The position numbers were made by a program, and so were the translations under genes. 64,000 nucleotides of DNA from Chamaecyparis obtusa (Eukaryota; Streptophyta; Pinopsida; Cupressales; Cupressaceae): contig BSBK01002051.1 of assembly GCA_027943335.1 (NCBI GenBank), forward strand, positions 167,001 to 231,000, read 5' to 3'. The notes beneath the pieces are model-generated. The model was not told the origin of the DNA and searched no databases. It saw only the letters and a program-made list of their open reading frames with translations. Every line of letters starts with the position of its first letter. Position 1 is the first letter of the stretch. Below, piece by piece: positions 35,090-47,290 of the stretch.

Positions 35090-35966
35090 CAACTCAAACA
35101 TTAGTACTTTCAATCATTTTATTAGTAACTTTATTCAGACACTTATATGCTTTTCTTTTACTGGAATATCCTAGAAATATCCCTTCATCACCTTTTGAGT
35201 CAAACTTCCCATTTCTTTCATCTTTTAGAATAAAACATTTACTTCCAAAAATCCTGAAATAACTTATAGTGGGTTTGTGTCCAAACCATAACTCATAGGG
35301 TGTCTTGTTGGTGTCCTTCTTCAGTTGTACTTAGTTTAGAACATAAACAGTTGTATTGACATCTTCTCTCCAGTATGTCTGAGAAACATTCTTTTGCAAT
35401 ATTAGTCTCCTTGCATAGTCAACTATTGACCTATTCCTCCTTTCAGGAATGCCATTCTACTGAGGTGTCCTTAGTGTAGAGACCTATGTTTTAATACCAT
35501 GCTCATTACAAAAATTAGTAAATTCATCAGATATAAATTCACCTCCTCTATCAGATCTTAAGCTTTTCAATTCTTTACCAGTCTATTTTTCTACTTTTTC
35601 TTTATACCACTTCAACATCTTAAATGCTTCAAATTTTTCTTTTAAGAACATGACAGTCATCAATCTAGTATAGTCATCAACAAAAAGAATAAAGTATCTA
35701 TCACCATAATAACTCTGAGTTCTCGTAGGACCACATAGGTCGGTATGAACCAACTCAAGTATCTTCTTTATTGAATAATATTTTCTTTTGAAACTAGATT
35801 TGGTCATTTTACCTTTCTGACATTCATGACACATAACATGATCAGGTTTTGACAAGTTAGGCAGACCTCTAACTCTTTTTATTTTACTAATCTTAGACAT
35901 GTTATCAAAATTCACATGGCATAACCTCTTATGCCATAACCAAGAATCTTCATTTTTCATCATCAA
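35090..35966 (-). pseudogene. copia 2 integrase
   Basis: The zinc-binding start is SWLWHKRLCHVNFDN with MCHECQKGK. The core has HTDLCGPTRTQSYYGDRYF (first Asp) and, near 35530, LRSDRGGEF-like text (second Asp). The region around 35450 reads PQ, a TAG stop, then NGIPERRNR, so the catalytic Glu is present but cut off by a CAG to TAG change. Copia-typical YELWFGHKPT-like and GYSSKRKAYKC-like blocks follow to about 35090. The enzyme is inactive. Confidence 0.85.
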
Positions 35967-36009
35967 GCAAGAGGACTCATCATTATCAATATAAAATAGA
36001 TTACCTTTT

Positions 36010-36330
36010 GTCTATGCTCCAGTTCCAACTAGTCTTCCTCCATCATCAAATATTTTTACTTTCTTGCTCTCAAAAGCAACTCGGTGACCTAAATTGTTCA
36101 GTTGTGCCACACTTAGCAAATTATAGTTTAGTCCATCTACCCAATAAGCATTTTCACATTTTAATCTATCATTTATCATCAGTGATCCTTTACCTCTTAC
36201 AATACAAGGTGTATCATTACCCATCTTAATAGATCATCCATTGTATTCTTCAAGATGATCAAATTTCTCTTCATCACCAGTCATGTGATGTGTACAGCCA
36301 TTGTCTATGATCCATGTATCATTTTTGTTA
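36010..36330 (-). pseudogene. copia 2 protease region
   Basis: Near 36310 the minus strand reads WIIDNGCTHHMTGDE. Copia proteases have D-S-G at this point, so Ser is replaced by Asn. The C-terminal part carries NAYWVDGLNYNLLSVAQLN, the usual block before the integrase zinc domain. Confidence 0.82.
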
Positions 36331-36506
36331 ACTTTAGAGATCAGCATTGTTTCTACATATTTTTCTTCTTCCTCTGAATCATCTTTCATAGCAACAAATA
36401 CAACTTCTACATCATCATCTGAATCAAATTCATATTCATTTTCTTCACCTATCTAACATACCTTCTTTCCTTTGTCATTATTGTCTCAATTGTCTCTTTT
36501 GTAGTG

Positions 36507-37409
36507 TCAGTACCTCCTGTTGTTTCTTCTCCCATAGCTTCCTTCACTAGATCGGTCTTTGTTTCTATCATCATCTTTCTTTTGTGGACATATAGTAGCA
36601 ATATGACCAACCTCTTTACAATTAAAGCATGCTAAAGGTAATTTACCTCTATATCTCCCTTTACCTTTAGGTAACCTTCTGGCCATAAAAGCTTCAAGTT
36701 CATCAAGCTCATCATCAGTATTGCTATCACTATCATCATTCTTATTTTTTCTACTAGACTTACCAATCTTCAGAGAAGTCATAAAAGAAGATTCAACAGA
36801 TGGAACAACACTATTGTCAAAGTTATTCAGTTCAAATGTTGTAAGCTTACCAAACAGATTGTCAAGAGTAAGGTTGTTACCAGATGCAGACCTTGTTTCA
36901 TGAATTATAGATATTCTGATTGCATAAACCGACAATAAGGTTCTAAGGACTTTGCTTACCATTGTCTCTTCATCAATAACACCATCAAATTCTCTAATGG
37001 CATGTACTACCTCTTTTAGTCTATTTGTGTACTACATAATATTTTCACCTTCCTTCATCTTCATATCATCGAATCTACCCCTTAAGCTTTTAGCTCTAGC
37101 TCTTTTGACATTCACATCACCACTGTAAACTTGAGAAAGTTTATCCCACATACCTTTGGTAGTAGTGCAACTTTTAATATCTTCAAATTCAGGATCGGTA
37201 CAGGTAGAAACAATCTCCATCATAGTAACATTGTGTTCATGCCTGTCTCTTAGTTGATCAAGGGTCAAGGGACCAGTGGTCAGTTCAATGTAGCCATTCT
37301 CCATTAGTGTAAGGGAAAAATTCCCAATTCTAGATATATGTAGCTTCATTCGGCTTTTCCATACTATGAAGTTATCTTTGTTCAGCTTTGGCACTTCCCT
37401 CCTATACAT
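36507..37409 (-). pseudogene. copia 2 gag with zinc knuckle
   Basis: The first ATG at 37409 gives MYRREVPKLNKDNFIVWKSR, a copia gag start just after the primer site. The UBN2-like middle includes MWDKLSQVYSGDVNVKRARA. After a stop near 37032 the frame resumes (36962-36507) with an acidic DSDSNTDDELDE tract and CFNCKEVGHIATICP, a CX2CX4HX4C knuckle, then an arginine-rich tail. Confidence 0.87.
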
Positions 37410-37459
37410 TTTGAGATCTTTGTGTTGAAGTCCTTAAAACTCTATTCCAAGAAACCAAA

Positions 37460-37471
37460 GCTCTGATACCA
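37460..37471 (-). other. Primer binding site of copia 2 (initiator tRNA-Met)
   Basis: TGGTATCAGAGC on the minus strand, two bases from the LTR, complementary to initiator tRNA-Met. Confidence 0.92.
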
Positions 37472-37473
37472 AT

Positions 37474-38958
37474 TGTTAGAATAACTAAGAGGGGGGTGAA
37501 TCGGTTATCCACTGTCCCAATTCAAAATTTATAATCCAAAAGAAAATTACTTAAACTTATGTTGCTCAATAACTTAAAATACTATACTATCTGTGCTTTT
37601 ACCAATTACCAGTCAATAACATATAATGATTACCAATCAAATCCAATATGCAACATGTAAAGTATGACATCAAACAAATATCACAATCAACACATAACAC
37701 AAGAGATTTAACATGGAAACCCTGTGAAGGGAAAAACCACCTGGGACCGGCAACCCAAAAATTATTCACTCTTCTAAAGTGAGGTCAGTGAAGACCCAAC
37801 CCTATTAAAGGTTACAAACACACTATTAGGTGTGACCTTGTTAGAGGATTTTAGACCAACTGTTATCGTCCAACCAACATTCACTATGGGGTTGACAGGA
37901 TAACAATGTTCATTCTATGAATGATACATAAAAGACTTTCCTAGTCCACTTGGTTAAGAGAATTGACTATATACAATGGTTAAAATGTAACAGGAGGTGA
38001 TCTGCCTTAATACAAATTCAATTGTAGATGTACAAATCAATGTTAAGCTCATTCAAATCCTCTGATCATTATAACAATTCTATTTCAATCAATTTCCATT
38101 AACTTACTGTTGCTCGGTAATAGCTTTTTGATACTCGGTAAACTCTGTAGTTCGGTTCTCCTTAACCAATTTGATCATTCATGCATGAAAACTTTTTCAC
38201 GTGATAATTCTCCAGTCTCCTTCTTCTAGCATACATTTCATTATGAAACTCTAGTCTCTTAAATAGACAAGTAAACCATTTTCTTCTCCTCCATTAGATT
38301 TTGTCACTTATTCTCCTTTGTTGATTTTTTTGCTTAAAACCTTCCTTGGCTAATGTGTCAATAACATGTTTAATTTTCATCCTTTAGATCTTTCTTTAAT
38401 TTTGTTAGTCATCGATCTTTGTAACAAACTTTATCTCCATCTCCTATCTCGAGGTACTTTCCAGCTCATCAATCCTTATTGGCTACACTAATCATTTAGT
38501 TCCTTTGTTCTATTTAGTTAACAAATAAATGTTTCGGTGAACAAAAGCTTGGTTTATACTGTGCTTGGTATACACTACACTGCTTAGTGTATACTATGAT
38601 GCTTCATCAACTGACAACACTACCTTGTGTCTTTGGGCTATTTTCCTCATCAAAGATGAATGCAACATAATCAAGTCAATAACATAAGGTCATAGACTCA
38701 TCAACAAGTCACCCAATGTATTCCTTATCCTCATCTGTCATATCCATCTTCCTCATGTAGATATATTTGTTCTTCATCTCTTTCACTCCTTTTCTACAGA
38801 TGTTTAGGTATAGTAACTTACAAGATAAGTGTTGTCAAACTAGTTGACATCAATGATAACATAATACTGATTTAATCAACTTACATATCTAATCAATCAG
38901 GTCAGTGATATTAAATCACAAATCTTTAATTAGGTTCTAAATTAGTTATAGTTCATCA
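37474..38958 (-). repeat. Right (5') LTR of copia 2
   Basis: Begins TGTTAGAATAACTAAGAG, ends GTTATAGTTCATCA, and is followed by the duplication ATATA. It carries the run of about 30 bases near 38300 that its partner lacks. Confidence 0.95.
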
Positions 38959-38993
38959 ATATAAGTAGGAGATATTTTTCATAGTAAGTCAAA

Positions 38994-39288
38994 TTGTGAT
39001 ATTTTTACTAGGATTTAACTGTGTAGTTTTTGAGTCAAACTCATTAACCCATGTTTCATGAGTAGTGGATCACAAGATTCCATCTCTTATGGTTGAATAC
39101 AACACTTTGTACTTGTTGCATCTAGGTGATTCTCACAAAGGTGAAGGACTGGGACTTCCCACAATGAGTACTAAGTGTTCTATTCATTCTCATGAGAGAT
39201 GAGTTCTTGTGAACCACTACTCATGAAACATGGGTCAATGAGTTTGACTAAAAAATTACACAGTTGAATCTTGGTAGCAATATCACAA
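38994..39288. mobile_element. Foldback (MITE-like) element with arms of about 95 bp
   Basis: The left arm from TTGTGATATT (38994) to CATCTCTT (39089) and the right arm from GAGAGATGAG (39194) to AATATCACAA (39288) are inverted copies that match at roughly nine bases in ten, for example CCCATGTTTCATGAGTAGTG. A loop of about 100 bases separates them. No target duplication is clear. It lies about 30 bases outside the copia 2 right end. Confidence 0.75.
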
Positions 39289-42200
39289 CAATCATTTAAT
39301 TTATATGTTTTGAATCTTGATGTCTTAAGAGTGTTTGTCTCTTGGTTTTGAATTGGATTTGAAAATGTTAGTTATTTTAGTTTCCCTTTTACAAACATTA
39401 GCCAAATTATCTATGGTTCACGTAAAAGGTCAATTATATGCATATTTAAATATTATGGGCATTTCTTTTATGCAATTTCCTTGGATATGGTAAGGGGTTC
39501 TCATATTTTGAACATTTTATAGGGTATTTATATTTAGCAAAGTGATTTCTATTTCATGGTTATATTTGCCAAATTCTTACTTCCAATAGTGAATTGAAAA
39601 ATTAAAGTAGGTAATCAAGATTCATGGTTGCTTGTTCTGAGATTTTTTTTTCTATTATTGAGGTTACTCCTTTGAACTACTTGACATTATAATTGAACTG
39701 TCAAATTCAAAATTTAAATTCACTCTCTCTATAGTTCCTAGTTACATTACCACAAAGAGGCAGGGAATATTTACTCTATTTGTCATATTATATAGTTGAC
39801 AATTCTTAGTATATCATAGCCTTTCATTTGGCACTTTGCAAAAGACCTCTCTAGGGTTTTCCTAGTAAGAAATACTATTTGAAACAATGTCATGATTGAC
39901 TTTGTTCTATGAGTTGGATGCACCTTTTCAAGAAATAAGAAATATGAGGACAAAGTTGAACAATAAGTTGACAACCAGAATTGTAAGTAAAGAGAGTAAG
40001 GTAGCAGCAAGGTTTAGACTTTAGGCGTATGGCTTCTTTATTTATGTTATGCATTGACCATGATGGTTTTGGAAGCTAGGATTAGACATCCAAGAAAATG
40101 GCATATTAATCAGGACATGTTAGATATTAATCCATTTCATTTAATTCATCTTTAGTATCATTATGTAGAACCTATAACGAAGGCTAATTTTCTATTTATC
40201 TTAAAAGGCTTGACTCAGGGTTAGTTCATTTGGGTAGACAACAAAGTAAAATGCTATAAAAGAATTATCTTTAATGACATAAGGAGTGTTCCTATTCAAT
40301 TGATCTCTTGATCTTAACACCTATGCTAGGGTGGATTAATTTTAATACAACATCACCATTATTATAACTAGTGATTCAGATTACATTTTGTGGTTTAGGG
40401 AACATGAAGTTAGATCAATGTCATACAAGTGATGCTTGCATTAGATTTTAACCTTGATCAAATCCTTTTAATGTTAAAAGTAATTTTTGTGAAGATGAAA
40501 GATATATTAGCAGTGGAATCCTAGTTTGTAAAGCCATTTCATAAGTGCAAGTATGAAATTTGAATTGGGGGTTTGCTTGTCTTGATGAAAAAATAAAGTT
40601 TTAATGGAACCATGTGCATGGGCTCTCCCACAAGGTTAAGACAAAGGCTTTCTACCATTTCAATCAACCCCACCATTTGAATTTTATTATGGATATTAAT
40701 CATATATTGATTGTTCAAGGCACTATTTAAAACTCTCAAATAATGACAGTCATAATTCAAAGGTTCTCATCCTTTAATGGCAAGTTATTTCTTAGTAGTA
40801 ATAATCCCCTATATTATATATAGGTTTTCCTAAATAAAAGGTTTTTTGTGGAGAAATTTTTTTCAGAAGGGTGCACTTGCTAATATTTGGTTTTAGCATG
40901 AACTAATAGGATTGTTATCACAGTGAAATAGTAAATCTGATTGCATTCAATTCCTTGAAGTTTCCTAACATTTGTAAACCCTCAAGGATCTTTGCTTGAA
41001 TGAAAATTCAATGCATCATGGTGTCCTTAACTGATTGAAGACCTATTCAAAGTTCATGTTAATGTATAGAAATTCTTGCAAAACTGATTGCATCAGTAAG
41101 CCTGATTGGATAGTGGTTCCTAATCCTTTCAAGGTGTTGTTACAAAACAATGTGTGGTGAAGGAATTTGCATTTAAAAGTTCACTCAAGGGTTGAAGGTA
41201 GCTGTTTGCATGAGTTTCCATGTTGAGAAGGGTGGTCCAAGTCCAAAAATTTTATGATGTTATGCTATATGTTAACATATACATGAGAAGGCTCTATGTT
41301 ACTGATCCAAACATTGATCCACTGGTCCCTACTGTCAACAAGTAGTCAATAATGATATTTCTCTTTGAGTCTAAGATCAAACCTTATGAGTATGAATACA
41401 AATTTATCATGTGTTGACCATTGAGTACCTACAAGGTCAAGAAGGTGGATTTTGTTGATGTGAGCATTGAGGCTTTGCATCAATGCCAAATTGAAACAAA
41501 TACCTAATGAGTTAGAGTGATGTTATTAATAATTTTATTAACACAATACTGACTGCAATGGGTATCACATTTTGTGTATTCTACTTATTTAGTAATTTTA
41601 GACTTACTTAGGAATAATTGTTTCTAATCCATGTTTCACACATCAAATCTTCTTCAATTTAGTCTCATCCTAGAAATTTTTTATGATGTTGTAGGCTAAA
41701 GTAAAAATTAAAGTTAATTTTTACTTCAAATTTATAGCCAAACTTTCAGTAGTGGATTGTTATCAATTGTATATATTTTATCAGGTACTCAACCATGCCA
41801 TCTATTAAAACACTTTGCATCTCCATGCAATGGAACAACACACTTAAAAATGAGATCAAAAGTTTATTTTTCTAGACATAAAATTCTTGACTGCAGAGTA
41901 TATAATGGAATCCCAGGGAAGTCATGGGGAAATTGGAGCAAGAAATTTGACCCCTGAATCCCCCAAAGTGAGGGTACAATTAGGAAGAACATTTAGATCC
42001 TCCAAAAAAATACTTTAAAAAAATGGGCAAGGTCATTCTACACCCATTCCATAAGTACTACAAAAACCTTGTCTACAGATCAAGTTATAAATGGACTTTC
42101 CAAAAAATTTACTAACCATACCATTTATGGCACCTACATCCAACAATTAAATCATTAGTGGATGTGAAAATCATCTCTAAATCCAAATTCCCTAGATAAG

Positions 42201-42784
42201 AGTTACAATTGGAAAATTTTCCCAAGGATTGAAGATGCTAATAGATAGATAAAATCCTATTCCTAACATGAAATACCATAACCAAGACATTTAACACATT
42301 CCTTCCCACTAAGAAAATTATAAAAATAGATGCCAACTCCCACATTAATAATAGATTTTATGTATGGCTAATAATGAATATATCTGAAAAACTCACATTG
42401 TTTCCAATAAGTTAGTCTTAAAGAGACAAGAAGCACAATATAAAGTGTTATACAAATATTTGATCTCTGACTTTAACAAAGGAAGTATTCAACAAGTACA
42501 CTATTGTGGTGTCATTAACAATAGTTTTATGATACATTATTTTCTAAGTAGTTTTTTACTTTAATCCCTAGTGACTCTCGTGACCTTTTTTGGTTTTTTG
42601 TTTTCTTTTAGAAGTTGTAACTTAAGCCCTCTTGCTACTCGGGGATACATTTGACATACTTTTGTGATCTACATCAATATTTTCCATTTGAATGCCTCTC
42701 AATTAAAGTATTGAATCATTTTTAGCAACACTCAAATTATTTTCCATTTGAGTGTAATCTACAAAGATAAACACTCAAATTACT
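39289..42784. other. Non-coding stretch inside the CACTA candidate
   Basis: I find no supported gene. I looked here for the final exon of the SET-domain gene (a short CRGSLN-like end after an AG) and did not find it. The 66-codon frame at 41757-41957 has no known motif. Confidence 0.4.
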
Positions 42785-43009
42785 CTAACTTTTGTCTATG
42801 TTAGTCTCTTCATCCACAATCATAGCCAACTCCTTCATCCTTAGGGATTCTTTCTTGCACCTTATGCTAGTCTGCAAGTACTCTCTGGTGCTTCTTGGAC
42901 TCAAAGAAACTCCTCCACATAATATAGAAGCTCTAGCAATATTGCATTGAATCTCTTGTAGCCGAGCTATGGCTTGATCCATGTGCAAGTCAAAGAAAGC
43001 ATCCTCCAA
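42785..43009 (-). pseudogene. Possible stranded exon, family not recognised
   Basis: A 74-codon open frame with helix-like, evenly charged composition (DQAIARLQEIQCNIARAS, SLRMKELAMIVDEETN), unlike the surrounding AT-rich noise. An acceptor-like AG occurs near its start, and it ends in TAG. It may be another host exon inside the CACTA candidate, but I cannot name it. Confidence 0.3.
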
Positions 43010-44140
43010 TGCATGATATAAACAATATCAACCTATCGATAAAGCCTTCAACATTTTCAAAGAAAATGATGATTTTTTGGTTCTTAAGAAACCAGATTAA
43101 ACTAAAAGCTTCACAAATCAACATTCATTCTTAATAACAAAAAATATACTCTGAAATTTCCATAAAGTAGAACACCAAGAAGTCTCAAAACATTGTCTAT
43201 GAGAAACTCCACATAGATGTATGCAAGCAATGAGAAATTATTTAGCTATAGAAATCTAAAGTCGTTGAGTATAAAAAATAACACACAATCAGACTAGAAA
43301 TTTGGAATTGTTAAACATATTGGGACAATAAGACAAAAAAAATTCCTAATTGATTGCCTATTCCAGAATATATAACTTACGTTATTCTAACATAAAAGAG
43401 GGTAAGTTAACCCAAAAAGGAAAGTATTTCAGAGACATGGAAAGAGGTTGAAAGTTTAGAGATGAAGTTTGCGTGAAAAGTCATTAACCTTCCATAAACT
43501 ATTTTTTGCATTTTTTAGTTTCATTTCTATCCAATGTGTTTGAGAAGAAAACCATGAAAAACCCATTACCGTTAATTATATTAACAATAATATTAACCCC
43601 TTACCAGTTTTTTGATACCAAGAGAACAACTATGCCTAAGAAGGTAAGAATTTCCTAGAACTTGCCTATTAAAGCTCTAGTCTGAACCTCCTTTGTTTGC
43701 TCCCGAAGATCTTCCTTCGAGAAAGTGATCTTGAAAATCCCTAAAGCTGTTTGATGTCCCATGTTTTTAGGTAAGGATGGAGCTTCCAATGGTCTTAGGG
43801 TTGTGTTGAGTTGGGCGATATCTATTCCTCTTAGTTATTTTGTTTCGATTAACCCAAAAACCCCTCTTAGTAGAGGGCTATCTCCTAGCCAAGAGATGTG
43901 TGACTCATTGAACCAAGCCCTTTGAAACCTTCTCTAAAATTTTATTTTTATTTTTTAATGAAAGGATATGCACGATTTATGGAGCTTCCCTAATTTTGTT
44001 CACGACTATCACACAATTTAACTATAAAATATTCAATTTTCTCAAATAGTTCTTAAGTGAAGTTGCACAATTGTGTAAGAATAATTGCAATCAATATTTT
44101 GAAAACGATTACTATTAGCATGGGATTTTGGTGCACAATA
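43010..44140. other. Non-coding spacer
   Basis: No supported gene, RNA gene or strong repeat seen. Confidence 0.4.
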
Positions 44141-44362
44141 GGTATCCCAAAACAATTCCATACATTTTTTTGAATAAAATATATTAATTATTAATTATAA
44201 TAGTTTAATATTTATATTTAATAATTTTATTATATAATATTTTCTATTATAGGTATCCCAAAATAATTTCATACATTTGTTCAAATTAAATATATTAATT
44301 ATTAATTATAATATTTTAATATTTATATTTAATAATGTTATTATATAATATTTTCTATTATA
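44141..44362. repeat. 111-bp tandem duplication, very AT-rich
   Basis: GGTATCCCAAAA occurs at 44141 and GGTATCCCAAAAT at 44252. The intervening text (AATATATTAATTATTAATTA, TTTAATATTTATATTTAATA, TATAATATTTTCTATTATA) is repeated with few changes. The AT-rich DNA continues to about 44580 without a gene. Confidence 0.9.
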
Positions 44363-44865
44363 ATTTAATTAGTATATTTATGATAATAAGTATAATTATA
44401 TTACTAAATTCTAGTTTATTTAATAATTTTTAATCCTATAAATTATTTGATAGATATTAAAAACTTTATCTTGTACATATAACAAAAAGAAAAAATAATA
44501 GAAATAATTTTGTTTGATTCTTTAATAATAATAGTTTCATTCTTGAATTTAAAAAAATCATTAAAACCATGCATATTTTATTATAAGATAAAAGTCAACA
44601 AAACACCTAATCTTATGGTATGTCTTACTCGTGGCCAAAATTAAAAACATACATTTAACTTATATATGTAAACATTAGTTTTTTATAAAATATGTGAAGC
44701 TCTTAAGACTCCACCAAAAAGAAATGTCTTTCATGCAATAGGTATGTTTGTTCCACCAAACCACTGAGGCAACCAAATGGCCTGCTTAGGTAGGGGTGCA
44801 ATGAAGAGGGCATCAACTATATGGATTATGATCAAATTTGAAAGAAAAGAGAATAGAGCAATAAT

Positions 44866-45214
44866 GGTCATTTATTTAGTCATTTTTATTTGTCTGGCCA
44901 ATTATTTATCTGGCCAATAGTGGTTGGAATAATGTACATTCACACAATAAGTCTATTGGCGAACACACATTATTGGTGAAATGTGACTTCTAAGAATATA
45001 AGTATATGATATAATCAAATGTTAATGTGTAAAGGAGTATTAATCATTCATTTTGTCATTTTTACTAGGGTAACTAATTATTTAGTCATTTATTTAGTCA
45101 TTTTAGTTGTGATTTTACCCGATGACCAAATTGGTCATTTATTTAGTCATTTACATTTGTAGAACATGATCAATTTTAGTCACCTGGTCATTTATTGCCC
45201 AAATTCTACTAGTG
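44866..45214. repeat. Right CACTA end with subterminal motifs
   Basis: Copies of GGTCATTTATTTAGTCATTT at 44868, 45065 and 45137 resemble the 12-bp array at 17196-17469. The block ends TTCTACTAGTG, the inverted complement of CACTAGTAGAA, followed by TTT. Confidence 0.7.
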
Positions 45215-45315
45215 TTTCCATAGTTAAACCCATTATGAAATCCCCAGCATAAAAAATGTTCAAAATCCTCATAGTAAAGAGAATTGCACTGAAATCAAAC
45301 AAGCACTCTCAAATC

Positions 45316-45983
45316 TAATGCAAGGGAAGGATGTAAGAGGGGCCAAAGGATTGCACACCTTGATGATCCAAGCTTGCTCAAAACATGTGGAAGCAAACAA
45401 ACACAACAGTGAGAGAGTGTATGCCAGATCTTTCATATATTTTCATACATTGAACCATACATGCCGGGCTGTAAGGCCTTACTAGTTATGGCCTGATATT
45501 ACAATGAAATTTAGAAGTCATCAAACATGCAAGGATATGCTACTACCCTAATGTCTCCCATCTATCATCTGCCAAAACTCCCTAAACTCTAACCCAACAA
45601 CTACATTTATACAAGAGTCTACCAAACTGAGTCGGCCTTTAAATCCACAATCAATGGAAGGAATGGTTAGATCTAGGACCACACACCTCCCAATGAATGA
45701 TTCCAACATTGAATCTACAACCCATAATAAATGCACAAGTCGACCCAACAAGAACTCAAAATAAACTACTCGGCAAACAAGGATGACCAAGAAATAGACA
45801 AGCAATGTCGAGCACCAGTGAAACAACCAACCACCTAGGAGATGACTGACCATACTCGGTAACCAAAGGAAACCAACCAACTACCGACCAACTCAGTCAA
45901 AGAAGAAACTGAGCAACATAGAAAACTTGAAACATATTTTTGGTGACATAGGATTGCCAAGGACCCAAGATGCTCCTGCATCA
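45316..45983 (-). repeat. Left (3') LTR of the gypsy element
   Basis: Begins TAATGCAAGGGAAGGATG (TG changed to TA at the end) and ends AAGATGCTCCTGCATCA. No clear polypurine tract adjoins it; the neighbouring minus strand reads AACCCTAGGTGTC. Confidence 0.93.
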
Positions 45984-46017
45984 GACACCTAGGGTTATTT
46001 TGAAATGATTCTCAAAA

Positions 46018-47164
46018 TCATTTAATAGGTATGATCCGAGCTACATCCAACTCATATTGTGAAATCCATGAACTATCTTCCATCGGTCTATTCTTCCACT
46101 TTACTAGATATTCCATATATTGTTTTCCTCTTGTGCTCTTGCCAACTCTTTCTTTCAAGATTTGCTCCACTTCTTCATTCTGCTTCTTAGGATACTCTCT
46201 CGGTATTGTCATTTCTTCATCAGATTCATGATATTCATACAAATCAGCAATGTTGAAAATAGGTGATATGTCCATATCATCAGGTAACTCAATCTCATAT
46301 GCATTTCGACTATCAAATTTCTTCAAAATCTTGCAAGGTCCAAATTTATTCATCTTCAGCTTTCCATATGTGCCAACAGGAAATTGACCTTTCGTCAAAT
46401 GAACCATCACTTCATCACCAACATCAAAAGTCTTATATCTTTTGGATTTATCAGCTCTATCTTTGTATTTCTGATTACTCTCTTCCAGCTTTAGTTTCAC
46501 ATCTTCATGCAATGTCTTCATGTACTCAGAAAATTTCACTCCTTTAGCACTTCTTTTATTCTCATCATCAATGTCTCTTAAATCAAATATACCTCTCGGT
46601 TGTGTGCCATTCACAATCTCAAATGGTGTTTTCCCAGTACTTCTATTCACTGAATTATTATATGCAAACTTTGCTTGTGCTAACACAAAATCCCAACTAC
46701 TTGGTGTGTCTCAAAAGATTGCCCAAACTTCTTTTTACAACCTTTGTCTGCCCATCAGTTTGTGGGTGAAATGTAGAACTATATTTCAACTCAGTGCCAA
46801 ACTTTTTCCAAAGGGTCTTCCAAAAGTATCCAACAAATTTATTGTCTTGGTCAGAGATAATACTCCTCGGTAACCCATGCAATCTCACAATTTCTTTCAA
46901 GAAAAGATCTGCTACATGTACTACATCCGATTTCTTTCTACATGGTATAAAATGTGCCATCTTAGAAAATCTATCCACCACAACAAATATAGAATCATTA
47001 CCCCTTACTGTCTTCGGTAAGCCCAGAACAAAATCTATACTAATGTCAATCAAAGGTTTCTCAGGTACAACAATCGATACATACAAACTAGTATTCTGAC
47101 TTATTCCTTTTGCAACTTGACAAATTCCACAACTTTTCAAAAATTTCTGAACATCTTTATACAA
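46018..47164 (-). pseudogene. gypsy integrase with chromodomain
   Basis: The zinc region ends in LKSCGICQVAKG. The core has ISIDFVLGLPKT (first Asp) and SDQDNKFVGYFW (second Asp; the family reads SDRD). FHPQTDGQTKVVKRSLG follows, where the family has GQTE, so the catalytic Glu is Lys. The C-terminal half (46686-46018) carries FAYNNSVNRSTGKTPFEIV and GPCKILKKFDSRNAYEIELP. It ends in a chromodomain, YLVKWKNRPMEDSSW, with its aromatic and tryptophan positions. Chromodomains target such elements to marked chromatin. A stop and frameshift near 46690 split the two halves. Confidence 0.93.
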
Positions 47165-47290
47165 TTGTGGCCGAAATTACTTTTCCTTCAACAAATTCCA
47201 TGTTTTGTCAATGCCAAAATGTCCAGCCAAACGAACACTATGTTTTTATTTTATCAAATTAGCTCTCATTACTCCTCTCGGTATACACAA

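Larger units (their letters stand above)
31288..38958 (-). mobile_element. Complete Ty1/copia retrotransposon 2, duplication ATATA
   Basis: LTRs at 31288-32744 and 37474-38958 flank a minus-strand interior with primer site, gag, protease, integrase, RT and RNase H in copia order, and a polypurine tract. The target duplication ATATA is at 31283-31287 and 38959-38963. The polyprotein is broken by many stops and frameshifts. It landed 36 bases after exon 5 of the SET-domain pseudogene. Confidence 0.95.
17060..45214. mobile_element. Candidate giant non-autonomous CACTA element carrying host gene fragments
   Basis: The left end reads CACTAGTACAAAAACACC and the right end, on the opposite strand, CACTAGTAGAATTTGGGC. 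Both are bounded by TTT (17057-17059 and 45215-45217), the three-base duplication size of CACTA elements. Both ends contain many copies of TGGTCATTTATT and TAGTCATTTATT, as expected of subterminal transposase-binding repeats. Without the two nested LTR elements and their duplications the unit would be about 13.8 kb. It holds a DRP2-type exon, ATXR7-type exons and a tRNA-like gene but no transposase. The TIR is short, and the TTT duplication is weak evidence in AT-rich DNA. The alternative is two unrelated CACTA ends around a gene duplicate. Confidence 0.5.

Noticed and set aside
39289..42784. Final exon of the SET-domain gene
   Set aside because: No acceptor followed by a CRGSLN-like reading and stop could be found by eye; a translated search would be needed.
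45548..45880. 110-codon minus-strand frame, with a near copy at 50825-51166
   Set aside because: Both lie inside the gypsy LTRs and their similarity is just LTR identity.
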